Positions 15,526 through 23,230 of a DNA stretch of 61,070 nucleotides are shown here, in pieces. The position numbers were made by a program, and so were the translations under genes. Under the pieces are notes generated by a model, which saw nothing but the letters and a program-made list of their open reading frames with translations, did no database searches and was not told the origin of the DNA. Within the stretch, counting starts at the first letter, position 1; the number at the start of each line of letters is the position of its first letter. Source of the DNA: Dehalococcoidia bacterium (GTDB lineage Bacteria > Chloroflexota > Dehalococcoidia > DSTF01 > JACRBR01); the NCBI GenBank assembly GCA_040902535.1, contig JBBDXD010000015.1:1-61070 (forward strand), read 5' to 3'.

Positions 15526-16686
15526 ATGGCCGATGACATTCGCGTCTGCATCACCGGCGTCGGCGCCGTATCTCCGTTCGGCCGCAGCGCCAACGACCTC
15601 TGGGCTGCGCTCGCGGCGGCCCGCAGCGCCATCGCGTCCGTAACGTCGTTCGATGCATCGGGCCTCGGTTGCCGCATCGCCGGCGAGATCCGCGACTACG
15701 CGCCGCGCCCCGACGTCGACCCCGAAGCCGCCGCCGCCATGGACCGCCGCTCCCTGCTCGCCGCCGACGCCGCCATCCAGGCGCTCGTCGAGGCGGACGT
15801 GCCGATCAACGCCGAGACCGTCTCACAGATCGGCGTCCTCGTCGGCACCGAGATGCCCGAGGGCTCCATCGCCACCGCCGCGCAGGTCGCGCGCACGATT
15901 AGCGCCGCCGGGCCGGTGACGCACTTGTCGAACGGCGCCGCGGGTGGGCTGATGGCGATCGGCGAGGGCGCGGAGTGGATCCGCCGCGAGGAGTGCTCGA
16001 TCGTCCTCGCCGGCGGCGCCGAAGCACCCGTCACGCCCGACGCGCTCGCGCACTTCGATGCGCTGAACATGCTCTCGCGCGCGAACAACGATCCGCAGCA
16101 CGCAGTACGGCCATGGGACGCGCAGCGCAACGGATTCGCTCTGAGCGAAGGCGCCGCGTTCGTCGTGCTGGAAAGCGAGGAGCAGGCGGTGCGCCGTGCC
16201 GCGAACATCCTCGCCTACGTCGAAGGCTACGGCTCGACGTTCAGCCGCGCCCCCGTCGCGCACGCCGCCGCCAATCCGTACGACGCCGGGCGCGCCATGC
16301 AGACCGCGCTCATCAAGTGGGACCTGACGTTGCAGGGCGAAATCGACGTCATCTTCGCATCGGCCGGCGGCGGCGCCATCGATGCCATCGAAGGCCAGGC
16401 GATCCGCCGCGTCTGGGGCCCGAACACCGACAAACTCTGGGCAACCTCGATCAAAGGCGCGCTCGGCCACACGCTCGGCGCCTCGGGCGCGTTTAACGTG
16501 ATCGCCGCCGTCTTCGCGCTGCAGGCCGGGCTGATTCCGCCCACGCTCAACCTCGATGAGCAGGATCCCGACTGCGGCCAGCTCGAAGTCGTCACCGAAG
16601 ACGTCCGCCGCCTCCACGGCACCAAGGCCATGGTCAACGCCATAGGTCGCGGGCACGCCGCAAGCCTGATCGTCGCCCGCCCCTAG
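15526..16686 (+). CDS. KAS II-like protein without nucleophile (chain-length-factor-like)
   Basis: 386 residues with the overall sequence of FabF-type condensing enzymes (ITGVGAVSPFG at the start; KGALGHTLGASGAFNVIAA near the end). The region that should hold the active-site Cys reads SNGAAGGLMAIGEGAE, with Ala138 where Cys is expected. The first active-site His (N-A-H-G-T-S-T in FabF) is replaced by a Ser/Gly-rich stretch around residue 279. Lys310 and His315 remain. It should not condense by itself. Known parallels are chain-length factors that pair with an active KS, and decarboxylating KS domains. Pairing with the adjacent FabH is plausible. Confidence 0.8.
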   Translation: MADDIRVCITGVGAVSPFGRSANDLWAALAAARSAIASVTSFDASGLGCRIAGEIRDYAPRPDVDPEAAAAMDRRSLLAADAAIQALVEADVPINAETVSQIGVLVGTEMPEGSIATAAQVARTISAAGPVTHLSNGAAGGLMAIGEGAEWIRREECSIVLAGGAEAPVTPDALAHFDALNMLSRANNDPQHAVRPWDAQRNGFALSEGAAFVVLESEEQAVRRAANILAYVEGYGSTFSRAPVAHAAANPYDAGRAMQTALIKWDLTLQGEIDVIFASAGGGAIDAIEGQAIRRVWGPNTDKLWATSIKGALGHTLGASGAFNVIAAVFALQAGLIPPTLNLDEQDPDCGQLEVVTEDVRRLHGTKAMVNAIGRGHAASLIVARP

Positions 16687-16732
16687 CTTTCACACTCCCG
16701 CACGTCCACGATTGCGCTCAACCGTGGTGGAT

Positions 16733-16778
16733 GATCGTGCAGAAGTCACAATTGCTATGATCGTGCACAAAGCACAAC
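16733..16778 (+). promoter_or_regulatory. Direct-repeat operator and -10 of the antitoxin gene
   Basis: Two near-identical 20-base boxes, GATCGTGCAGAAGTCACAAT (16733-16752) and GATCGTGCACAAAGCACAAC (16759-16778), flank and overlap a -10-like TATGAT (16756-16761). AGGAGG follows at 16780-16785. This is the expected arrangement for antitoxin autorepression. Confidence 0.6.
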
Positions 16779-16791
16779 TAGGAGGACCACG

Positions 16792-17100
16792 ATGAAACGC
16801 ACCGTCACCGCCGTCGAAGCCCGCCGCAACCTGGGTGAACTGCTCGAACAGGTCTACTACCGCGGCGACGAGATCGTCATCGAACGCGCCGGCAAGCCCA
16901 TGGCCACCCTGGTGCCAGCAGGCCGCGCCGTGGCGATGGACATATCGCGCGATGAGTCGCGCGCATGGATCGCCGACTGGATGCAGCGCAACGCCGAGCT
17001 CAACAAGGATCTCACTGAAGAGGAAGTCGAACGTCTCGTCAATCAAGAGGTGAAGGCAGTCCGGGCTGCCTCCAAGCGGCGACGCGCCAAGTCGGCTTGA
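16792..17100 (+). CDS. Phd/YefM-family antitoxin
   Basis: 102 residues. The N-terminal DNA-binding fold is typical: VTAVEARRNLGELLEQV, RGDEIVIERAGKPMATLVP. The C-terminal half (RAWIADWMQRNAELNKDLTE and onwards) is helical and basic, likely the toxin-binding part. A strong AGGAGG precedes the ATG and the promoter carries a direct-repeat operator. The stop overlaps the probable TTG start of the PIN-domain toxin (TTGA), as in many VapBC-type pairs. The antitoxin frame is intact although its toxin is frameshifted. Confidence 0.85.
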   Translation: MKRTVTAVEARRNLGELLEQVYYRGDEIVIERAGKPMATLVPAGRAVAMDISRDESRAWIADWMQRNAELNKDLTEEEVERLVNQEVKAVRAASKRRRAKSA

Positions 17101-17526
17101 AGGTCGTCGTCGACACAAACGTCGTGGTCAGCGCTCTCATGTACCCGGCATCCACATCGGGTTCGGTCCTTATGAACTGCGTACAAGGGCGCGCGGAATG
17201 GATTATCAGCGCGCCGCTACTCAACGATAGATGTGGTGCTTGGCCGCGAAGCTATCCTTAAGCGAGTCGACGGCGGCATAGCCAGTGTCAGACGGTTCCA
17301 ACGTGAAGTCTTAGCGAGCGCACAGATCGTCGAGCCGCACAGACGCGTTCACGCTGCACGCGATCCGGCAGACGACAAGTTCCTCGAAGCAGCGATCGCC
17401 GGCGACGCGCGCTACATCATCACCGGCGATCAGGATCTGCTCGTGCTCGGCTCGTTTGAAGGCGTGAGCATCGTCACGCCCGCTCAGTTCCTGGAGTTGT
17501 TGCCGGCGACGGAGTCAGAGGCCTGA
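17097..17526 (+). pseudogene. PIN-domain toxin (VapC-like), frameshifted
   Basis: From the TTG at 17097 the frame reads VVVDTNVVVSALMYPASTSG and goes on to ISAPLLN at 17225, then hits a stop at 17268. The +1 frame continues the domain: IDVVLGREAILKRV, DPADDKFLEAAIAGDARYII, TGDQDLL, ending at 17526. One extra base near 17226 separates them. The first Asp (VVVDTN) and the late Asp cluster (DPADDKF, TGDQD) of the nuclease site are present. If repaired, it would be about 142 residues and would probably cleave RNA. As written the toxin is inactive. Confidence 0.75.
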
Positions 17527-17533
17527 TCCCACA

Positions 17534-17821
17534 TCAAGCCTGATGCCGTTCGCCGTCCACGCTCTCGCCACCACCGGCGATCGGCGGGATCAGCTCCACG
17601 CGATCGCCGTCCGACAAGACGTGGTCCGCGGCGATCATCTCCTCGCCGACCGCGCACACGAGCGTGTTCATGAACGGCTCGACCTGCGGGTACTCATCGA
17701 CGAGTCGATCGCGCAACGTCGCGATCGTCGCGCCCGCCGGCAACGCCATCTCGATGTCAGACTTCCCGACAAGCCCTTGCAGCCCCGCGAAGAGCCGCAC
17801 GTTCACGTTCATCGCCGGCAC
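17534..17821 (-). CDS. MoaD/ThiS-family sulfur carrier with C-terminal extension
   Basis: About 92-95 residues (ATG at 17821 or, more likely, 17812). The beta-grasp signature is clear: VNVRLFAGLQGLVG, ATIATLRDRLVDEYPQ and the end ELIPPIAGGG. MoaD and ThiS normally end in Gly-Gly, whose C-terminus is adenylated and thiolated. Here GGG is followed by about ten further residues (ESVDGERHQA), which would have to be removed. It is the last gene of an ars operon, 21 bases after arsC, an unusual place for a molybdopterin-type sulfur carrier. No MoeB or MoaE is nearby. Confidence 0.75.
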   Translation of the reverse strand: MPAMNVNVRLFAGLQGLVGKSDIEMALPAGATIATLRDRLVDEYPQVEPFMNTLVCAVGEEMIAADHVLSDGDRVELIPPIAGGGESVDGERHQA

Positions 17822-17842
17822 CCGGCGTTCAGCATCACGCGC

Positions 17843-18295
17843 TCAAACAGCATCATCGAAGTCGTCCTCATCGTCGTCCAGATCCGCGTCGGTGACGCCA
17901 ATCTCATCGAGCAACGCCCGCACGCGGTCGGCGATCTCGTCGCGGATCGCGCGCACCTCATCGACCGGCTTGCCCGATGGATCGTCGACCTCCCAGTCGA
18001 CGTAGCGCTTGCCGGGGTACACAGGACAGGCGTCGCCGCAACCCATCGTCACCACGACGTCCGCGGCCGCGACCGCCGCGTCCTGCAACAGCTTCGGCGT
18101 CGCGTGCGACAGGTCGACGCCCACCTCGCGCATCACCTCTGCCACCGCCGGATGCAGCGCCGAAGCGGGCTGCGACCCCGCCGATCGTACGTCGACGCGC
18201 CCGCGGGCCATCAGCGCGGTCAACGCGGCGGCCATCTGCGACCGCCCCGCGTTGTGTACGCACACGAACAGCACCGCGGGCACATCGACACTCAT
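17843..18295 (-). CDS. arsC: Arsenate reductase, low-molecular-weight phosphatase type
   Basis: 150 residues. The nucleophile loop CVHNAGRSQ (Cys12, Arg18) is the C-x5-R motif of the tyrosine-phosphatase fold. Cys86 and Cys90 in MGCGDACPVYPGK are the resolving pair of thioredoxin-coupled ArsC, and WEVDDPSGKP carries the general-acid Asp. It reduces arsenate to arsenite, which the upstream ArsM can then methylate. The tail is strongly acidic (DLDDDEDDFDDAV), an odd extension. Only three bases separate it from arsM, so expression is coupled. Confidence 0.9.
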   Translation of the reverse strand: MSVDVPAVLFVCVHNAGRSQMAAALTALMARGRVDVRSAGSQPASALHPAVAEVMREVGVDLSHATPKLLQDAAVAAADVVVTMGCGDACPVYPGKRYVDWEVDDPSGKPVDEVRAIRDEIADRVRALLDEIGVTDADLDDDEDDFDDAV

Positions 18296-18298
18296 CGA

Positions 18299-19042
18299 TT
18301 AGCAGCAACCACCTGCGTTTCGGGGCTTGTGCGCGGAAATCGTCGCACTGTACCACGGCTTCTCGCCGACCTTGCTGCGGCTGTCGACGCTGACGTTCGT
18401 GAAGCCCGCCTGCACGAGGCGGCCCAGGTAGTCAGACTCCAGCAGCGCGCCCGCCGCGCAGCCCGCCCACAGCGACAGGTCGTCGCGCTCTTCGCTCGAA
18501 AGGTCGCGCGACAGCACGATGTCGCTGACGTGGAAGCGCCCGCCCGGCGCCAGCACGCGGAACGACTCGCGGAACACCGCGTCCTTATCCGGCGACAGGT
18601 TGATCACGCAGTTCGAGATGATCACGTCCACCTTCGCGTCGTCGATCGGCATCGACTCCATCTCGCCCTTGCGAAACTCGACGTTCGTCGCGCCGAGCTT
18701 GTCGCGGTTGGCGTTCGCCAGCGCCAGCATGTCGTCCGTCATGTCGAGGCCGATGACGCGGCCACGCTCGCCGACCGCCTTCGCCGCGATGAAGCAATCG
18801 AGCCCGGCGCCGGAGCCCAGGTCGACGACGACCTCACCCTCGCGCAGGCCGGCGATCGCCGTCGGGTTACCGCAGCCGTACGACGTCACCGTCTCCGGCA
18901 GGTCGGCGACCTCGTCGACGACGTACAGCTTGTCGCGATAGCCCTTGCTGTCCGTCCCGCAACACGACGACGCCACCTCGCGCGCGCGGCCGCCGTAGTG
19001 CTCCTTCACCGCTTCCTTGATCTCGTCCGCTGTTCGGGCCAT
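18299..19042 (-). CDS. arsM: Arsenite S-adenosylmethionine methyltransferase
   Basis: 247 residues. Methyltransferase motif I is [12 protein letters not shown]. The arsenic-binding Cys are in the expected places: Cys57 (SYGCGNP), Cys145 ([12 protein letters not shown]) and Cys195 (WAGCAAGAL); an early pair Cys27-Cys28 and a C-terminal Cys-Cys add further thiols. The enzyme methylates arsenite to methylated arsenicals, partly volatile. It stands between arsR and arsC in one operon. This gives a detoxification route of reduction followed by methylation, with no efflux pump (ArsB/Acr3) in the window. Confidence 0.92.
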   Translation of the reverse strand: MARTADEIKEAVKEHYGGRAREVASSCCGTDSKGYRDKLYVVDEVADLPETVTSYGCGNPTAIAGLREGEVVVDLGSGAGLDCFIAAKAVGERGRVIGLDMTDDMLALANANRDKLGATNVEFRKGEMESMPIDDAKVDVIISNCVINLSPDKDAVFRESFRVLAPGGRFHVSDIVLSRDLSSEERDDLSLWAGCAAGALLESDYLGRLVQAGFTNVSVDSRSKVGEKPWYSATISAHKPRNAGGCC

Positions 19043-19116
19043 GACAGAACCTCCTGCTGTGCTAATCGGATTTTACCGATAACCGGATGAAACAAAAACG
19101 GCGCGCCCGCGGGCCA

Positions 19117-19419
19117 TCAGCAACAAGCGTCGCTGAGCGCGCCGAATTCCCGCTTGAGCCATGCCAGCGCCTGGGGCTCCAGGCAGTAGCACGTGTTCGG
19201 ACCCTCGATCGTCCCGCGGACGATGCCGGCGTCCTTCAGCACCTTCAGGTGCTCGGATACCGTCGACTGCGCCAGCGGCAGCTCGTCGACGAGGTCGCCG
19301 CAGACGCACGCCTGCCGCGCCGCCAGCAGCTTCACGATGCGGAACCGCGCCGGATGCGCAATCGCCCGCAGCATCGCCACCGTCCGCGCCTCCTCCCGGG
19401 TCTGCTCGATCACCTTCAT
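19117..19419 (-). CDS. arsR: ArsR-family arsenic-responsive repressor
   Basis: 100 residues. Winged helix with ACVCGDLVDELPLAQSTVSE: Cys38 and Cys40 in the CxC arrangement of arsenite sensors at the start of the recognition region, with HLKVLKDAGIV next. A C-terminal Cys pair (DACC) may add ligands. It is the first gene of arsR-arsM-arsC-moaD and should repress this operon until arsenite binds. The 74-base gap before arsM holds CGGATTTTACCGATAACCGG, a possible second regulatory or promoter site. Confidence 0.92.
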   Translation of the reverse strand: MKVIEQTREEARTVAMLRAIAHPARFRIVKLLAARQACVCGDLVDELPLAQSTVSEHLKVLKDAGIVRGTIEGPNTCYCLEPQALAWLKREFGALSDACC

Positions 19420-19525
19420 ATCGGGAATTTACGATGACATCGACGAAAAGTCAAGACAACAGGAGTGGGGATACTGGCCAAACCCCCTGGAACTGCTCGT
19501 GCGGCCCCAGATTTCGCGATATCGA

Positions 19526-19531
19526 TACAAT
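19526..19531 (+). promoter_or_regulatory. -10 element directly before darT
   Basis: TACAAT ends eight bases before the ATG at 19540 and no ribosome binding site lies between, so a leaderless mRNA is likely. The divergent arsR promoter must lie within the same 120 bases. Confidence 0.4.
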
Positions 19532-19539
19532 ATAGGCCA

Positions 19540-20168
19540 ATGCCGCCAATATTCCACATCACTCCATATGATAACTCGCCTCGATCATTGACCGCGGCGA
19601 GCTCTGCTGCGATAAGCGCCGCATTGAGTTGAGGATCACCCGAAGAAACATCGCGCACACGAATATAAAAGAGTGGCGCGCGGAGACCGACGTTCCCGTC
19701 GGGCCAAAGGGCACCCTGGACGATTACGTACCGTTCTACTTCGCGCCCCGATCGCCAATGCTGCTCTCCATCCACGGGGGCCACGTCGACGGGTACGCCG
19801 GCGGGCAGAGACGAATCATGCACATAGTTTCAACTTGCGAGGCAGTGGCTGAGCACGGGTTGCCTTTCGTCTTCACGGATGGGCATGCACCCATGGCGCC
19901 ACTGAGCCGCTTCTACGACGACCTTTGCGAGCTTGATAGAGTTGACTGGAGCGTTATGCCGTTGACTTACTGGAACGACACACAGGCGCAGCCGGACCGC
20001 AAAAGGAAGCGGCAGGCCGAGTTCCTAGTTTATAGGTCGTTCCCATGGACCCTCGTGACCGAGATCGGCGTTATCAATGCGACTGCAAAAGAAGTGGTTG
20101 ACGGGATCGTCGCGGCGGGGGATCATCGCCCGAAGGTAGTTGTGCGACCCGGCTGGTACTACAACTGA
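19540..20168 (+). pseudogene. darT: DarT-family ssDNA ADP-ribosyltransferase toxin, frameshifted near its start
   Basis: The ATG at 19540 opens MPPIFHITPYDN, the typical DarT N-terminus with the NAD-binding His. At 19575 the frame breaks: one base lower, the sequence continues LASIIDRGELCCDKRRIELR and runs to 20168 as a complete DarT (DYVPFYFAPRSPML, GGQRRIMHIV, RFYDDLCELD, KRQAEFLVYRSFPW with the catalytic Glu). A single missing base explains it. Repaired length is about 209 residues, normal for the family. The intact enzyme ADP-ribosylates thymidine in single-stranded DNA. As written, the start of the protein is lost and the toxin is probably inactive. Confidence 0.85.
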
Positions 20169-20181
20169 GGCACATGCAAAC

Positions 20182-21249
20182 ATGATCGAACAGGTAAGGG
20201 GAAACCTGCTTGAGGCCGATGCTGAGGCGCTGGTCAATACAGTGAACACTGTAGGGATCATGGGCAAAGGCATCGCCCTACAGTTCCGCCAAGCATACCC
20301 CGAGGTGTACGCCGAGTACCGACGCGCATGTGCTCACGACGAATTGCGCCCGGGCTCCGTCCAAGTTGTTCCGATCCAGCGGCTAGGCGGACCGAAGTAC
20401 GTCATTAACGTCCCGACCAAGCGCCATTGGAAGGGCAAAGCGCGACTCACAGACATTGACTCAGGACTGCGCGCACTAACGAAGGCCATTCGGGAATATG
20501 GAATTACATCAGTAGCGGTACCTCCGCTCGGTTGCGGTAACGGCGGTCTGGACTGGCGCGATGTCGAACCGCGCATTAGGCGGGTGCTGGGTTCGCTCGA
20601 TGGGGTTCGCGTCCTCGTTTACCCACCCGACGGAGCACCGGCAGCTAATCGGATGCCAGTTGCGACGAAGAGACCAAGGATGACGGCGGTACGTGCCGCG
20701 ATCATCCTGCTGCTGAAACGCTACGGCATGCCTGGCTATAAACTTAGCCTTCTCGAGATCCAGAAGCTCGCGTATCTGCTCGAAAAGGGCGGCGAGCCGC
20801 TAAGGCTCGACTTCGCAAAGGACAAGTTCGGGCCTTACTCGGAGAAGCTCCATCACGTATTGCAACCCCTTGAGGGCCATTACATCCGTGGTTACGGTGA
20901 TCGAAGCGCCAACTCGTCTATCGCAGTTACTGACGAGGCTGTTCACGAAGCGATGCTTGCCCTCGAAGGGCACACGGACTCCCAACAACACTTGCATGAT
21001 GTGGCGAAAGTTATTCAGGGGTTCGAGACCCCGTACGGCATGGAGCTGTTGGCCACCGTGCATTGGGTGGCGAATGAGGATGAGTCGGCTGCAGCTGATG
21101 CCCGTGCAGCAGTTCAGGCGGTCCACCGATGGAACGCGCGCAAGCGGCGGACCTTCACGCCGAAGCACATTGAGGTCGCATGGCAGCGACTGTCCGACGC
21201 CGGGTGGCTACGTGCTGGCCAGGTGCCCTCAAGCGACCCAGCGCCGTAG
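20182..21249 (+). CDS. darG: DarG-family macrodomain antitoxin
   Basis: 355 residues from the ATG at 20182. The N-terminal macrodomain (about 1-150) has GNLLEADAEALVNTVNTVGI, MGKGIALQFR and the loop VAVPPLGCGNGGLDW, which binds ADP-ribose and removes it from DNA. The C-terminal region (from about 165, PGYKLSLLEIQKLAYLLEKG) is the DUF4065-like or helical part that holds DarT directly. It follows darT by 13 bases in one operon. The antitoxin is complete although the toxin is frameshifted. GC is lower than the flanks, in line with acquisition as a defence or TA module. Confidence 0.9.
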   Translation: MIEQVRGNLLEADAEALVNTVNTVGIMGKGIALQFRQAYPEVYAEYRRACAHDELRPGSVQVVPIQRLGGPKYVINVPTKRHWKGKARLTDIDSGLRALTKAIREYGITSVAVPPLGCGNGGLDWRDVEPRIRRVLGSLDGVRVLVYPPDGAPAANRMPVATKRPRMTAVRAAIILLLKRYGMPGYKLSLLEIQKLAYLLEKGGEPLRLDFAKDKFGPYSEKLHHVLQPLEGHYIRGYGDRSANSSIAVTDEAVHEAMLALEGHTDSQQHLHDVAKVIQGFETPYGMELLATVHWVANEDESAAADARAAVQAVHRWNARKRRTFTPKHIEVAWQRLSDAGWLRAGQVPSSDPAP

Positions 21250-21452
21250 CTCGTTACCGTACCTGCTTCGCGCAAGGGCGGGCACGTTCACGACGAGCTA
21301 GCTCAACGCATCAAGGAGCCACCACTTCGTCCGACGAATCCGGTTGCCGTTCAGCTTCCGTTAGCCCTTGAGCCGAGAGAGCACACGCTCGGTGGACACG
21401 CGCTTCCCTGTGAACCGCCTTCCAGTCTTAAGGGGCGGCTCCGGCGGCCCCC

Positions 21453-21986
21453 TCACCCACGCTCCGCACGAAACAAGTTGATCGGCGCAGGAATCCCCTT
21501 CATCACCACCGGCCCCAACTGCTCGAGCTGCACGCCCGAAAGCCGCCCCTCCGCTCCCTTCACCGTCGACTCAGACGCCAGCACCTCACCGGAACTCGCC
21601 AAATTGACGATGCGCGACGCCACGTTCACGTCGTGCCCGACGAGATCCGTGCCGCGCCGCGACTGCCGCCCCGTGTGCATGCCGATGCGCACCCACAACG
21701 CCAGGTCCTCGTCGCTGGTCTCCGTCTCGAACCGCTCCTGCAGCCGCAGCCCCGTCTCGATCGCGTCGCAAGCGTCATCGAACCAGAGCATCAGCCCATC
21801 GCCCAGTTCCTTCACGATGCGGCCGCTGTCCGACAACTCCTCCCGCACGATCGCCTCCTGGCGCGCGAGCAGCGCCACCGCATCGCCGTCGCCGCGCGCC
21901 GCAGTGAACTCCGTGAACCCGACGATGTCCGTGAACATCACGGTCCCCGCAACGACGCTCGCCTCTGCCGCCGTCGCCGCCGTCAT
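21453..21986 (-). CDS. Class III adenylate/guanylate cyclase catalytic-domain protein
   Basis: 177 residues, a stand-alone cyclase homology domain. Metal-binding Asp are in MFTDIVGFTEF and KELGDGLMLWF; the transition-state Asn and Arg are in GHDVNVASRIVNLA. The dimer would make cAMP or a related nucleotide. No sensor, HAMP or membrane part is attached. The ATG overlaps the stop of the upstream DUF4097-type gene (ATGA), so the two are translated together. The stretch 21250-21452 downstream holds no gene. Confidence 0.85.
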   Translation of the reverse strand: MTAATAAEASVVAGTVMFTDIVGFTEFTAARGDGDAVALLARQEAIVREELSDSGRIVKELGDGLMLWFDDACDAIETGLRLQERFETETSDEDLALWVRIGMHTGRQSRRGTDLVGHDVNVASRIVNLASSGEVLASESTVKGAEGRLSGVQLEQLGPVVMKGIPAPINLFRAERG

Positions 21987-22705
21987 GCCGGCACGACCTC
22001 GATCGACCCCGACAGCGAATGCGCTTCGATGCGGCAGTCGCGCCCTTCCGCGAAGTCGCAGCGCACGCTGCCGCGCGTCTTGAACAGCGTGTGCGGCTCC
22101 GTGCCCGCCGGCAGTACGATACGCATCTTGCCGGAGATCGTCTTCAGCGCGATCACGCCGTCACCCAGCGCATTCAGGTCGATGCTGCCGCTGACGGTCT
22201 TCGCGCGCACGTCGCCGAGCACGCGGTCGAACTTGATCGACCCGGACACGCTCTGCGCGTACGCTGTATCGACGTCGCCGCCGTAGATCCTGCCGCTGAC
22301 CGCGTTGAGGCGGCAGCGCCCGCGGCACCTGCCGACGGTGACCTTGCCGGAAAGCGAGCGCGCGTCGAGTTCCTCGGCGTCGTCGACCTCGATGTCGCCG
22401 CTCATCGTCGTGATGCTGATCGCGCCGAGTTTGCCCTGCATGCGGACGGAACCCGATTGCGTCCCGACCTGCACGTCGGTGTCGATCGGCGCCCGCACGG
22501 TCAGCGTCTTCGTGCCGCCGCGGCCCGAGCGCACCATCAGCGCGCCGCCGCCGTCTTCGACCCGCGTCTCGACGTCGTCCGTCTCGACTTCAATGTCCTC
22601 GCGCGCTTCCGCGATCACGAGCACCTTGCCCGACCGCGACTGCAGGCGCAGCGTCACCCCCACGGGCAGATCGAGCCGGCTTGTCTCCACGTCACGCCTC
22701 CTCAC
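21983..22705 (-). CDS. DUF4097-type beta-helix protein
   Basis: 240 residues built from repeated short strands with the recurring motif xSGxIxxx (TTMSGDIEVDDAEELDARSL, SVSGSIKFDRVLGDVRAKTV, SLSGSIEVVP). This is the pattern of the DUF4097 / putative adhesin family, predicted to form a right-handed beta-helix. No signal peptide is visible, so the protein is probably cytosolic or peripheral here. It is the first gene of a two-gene unit with the cyclase-domain protein. Related proteins often accompany regulators of envelope stress; no direct role can be derived. Confidence 0.75.
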   Translation of the reverse strand: MRRRDVETSRLDLPVGVTLRLQSRSGKVLVIAEAREDIEVETDDVETRVEDGGGALMVRSGRGGTKTLTVRAPIDTDVQVGTQSGSVRMQGKLGAISITTMSGDIEVDDAEELDARSLSGKVTVGRCRGRCRLNAVSGRIYGGDVDTAYAQSVSGSIKFDRVLGDVRAKTVSGSIDLNALGDGVIALKTISGKMRIVLPAGTEPHTLFKTRGSVRCDFAEGRDCRIEAHSLSGSIEVVPA

Positions 22706-22938
22706 CGCCTACGCTGGCGATGGTGTCGGGTATTGTCGCTCTCAACACGCCCGCCGCTCAACCCGCTTCCAAATGCAGAATGCGTAAGGCAGCCCGACTC
22801 ACCCGCTCCATATCGGGCGTAGAGCCTCTGCGCCGTCCGGGCCGCCGGCCCTCGGTGGAGCGCACGTCGTTCGACTCCGAGCCGCTAGGAGAAGGCCTTT
22901 TTTCGGTTCGAACCGTGAGTCCTACAGCTCGCGTCGCC

Positions 22939-22944
22939 TACAAT
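22939..22944 (+). promoter_or_regulatory. -10 element directly before the DUF5678-like gene
   Basis: TACAAT ends seven bases before the ATG at 22952 without any ribosome binding site, another leaderless candidate. Confidence 0.4.
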
Positions 22945-22951
22945 ACACGTG

Positions 22952-23224
22952 ATGGATCCTGACGTTGTTGACATCATTGGAGATCCCGGCGTCCTCGAAA
23001 AGGAACTCGAGGCGTTCCGGGAAAGCGCGCGCGTCTTGTCGTCGAAACAGCGCCACCTGATCGCTCGCTACCCCAAGCGTTGGGTCGCGATCTACGAAGG
23101 AGACGTCGCTGCCGATGCTGCAACGCTGCACGAATTAATGGCTGAGATCGAAGATCGCGGTCTGCCTCGCGGCCACATGATCGTGCGCTACATCGACAAG
23201 AACCCTCGCAAGATGATCCTCTAG
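22952..23224 (+). CDS. Small DUF5678-like protein
   Basis: 90 residues from the ATG at 22952. An N-terminal helical part (LEKELEAFRESARVLSSKQ) leads to the motif RYPKRWVAIYEGDVAADAAT and an ending GLPRGHMIVRYIDKNPR, which fits the small DUF5678 family often found with an aspartyl-protease-like partner. That assignment is from the motif alone. It lies six bases before the retropepsin-like gene, in the same operon. Function unknown; some such pairs have been considered TA-like. Confidence 0.65.
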   Translation: MDPDVVDIIGDPGVLEKELEAFRESARVLSSKQRHLIARYPKRWVAIYEGDVAADAATLHELMAEIEDRGLPRGHMIVRYIDKNPRKMIL

Positions 23225-23230
23225 CCAGCG

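Noticed and set aside
19575-19581. Programmed -1 frameshift in darT
   Set aside because: No slippery heptamer and no conserved downstream structure; a missing base is simpler.
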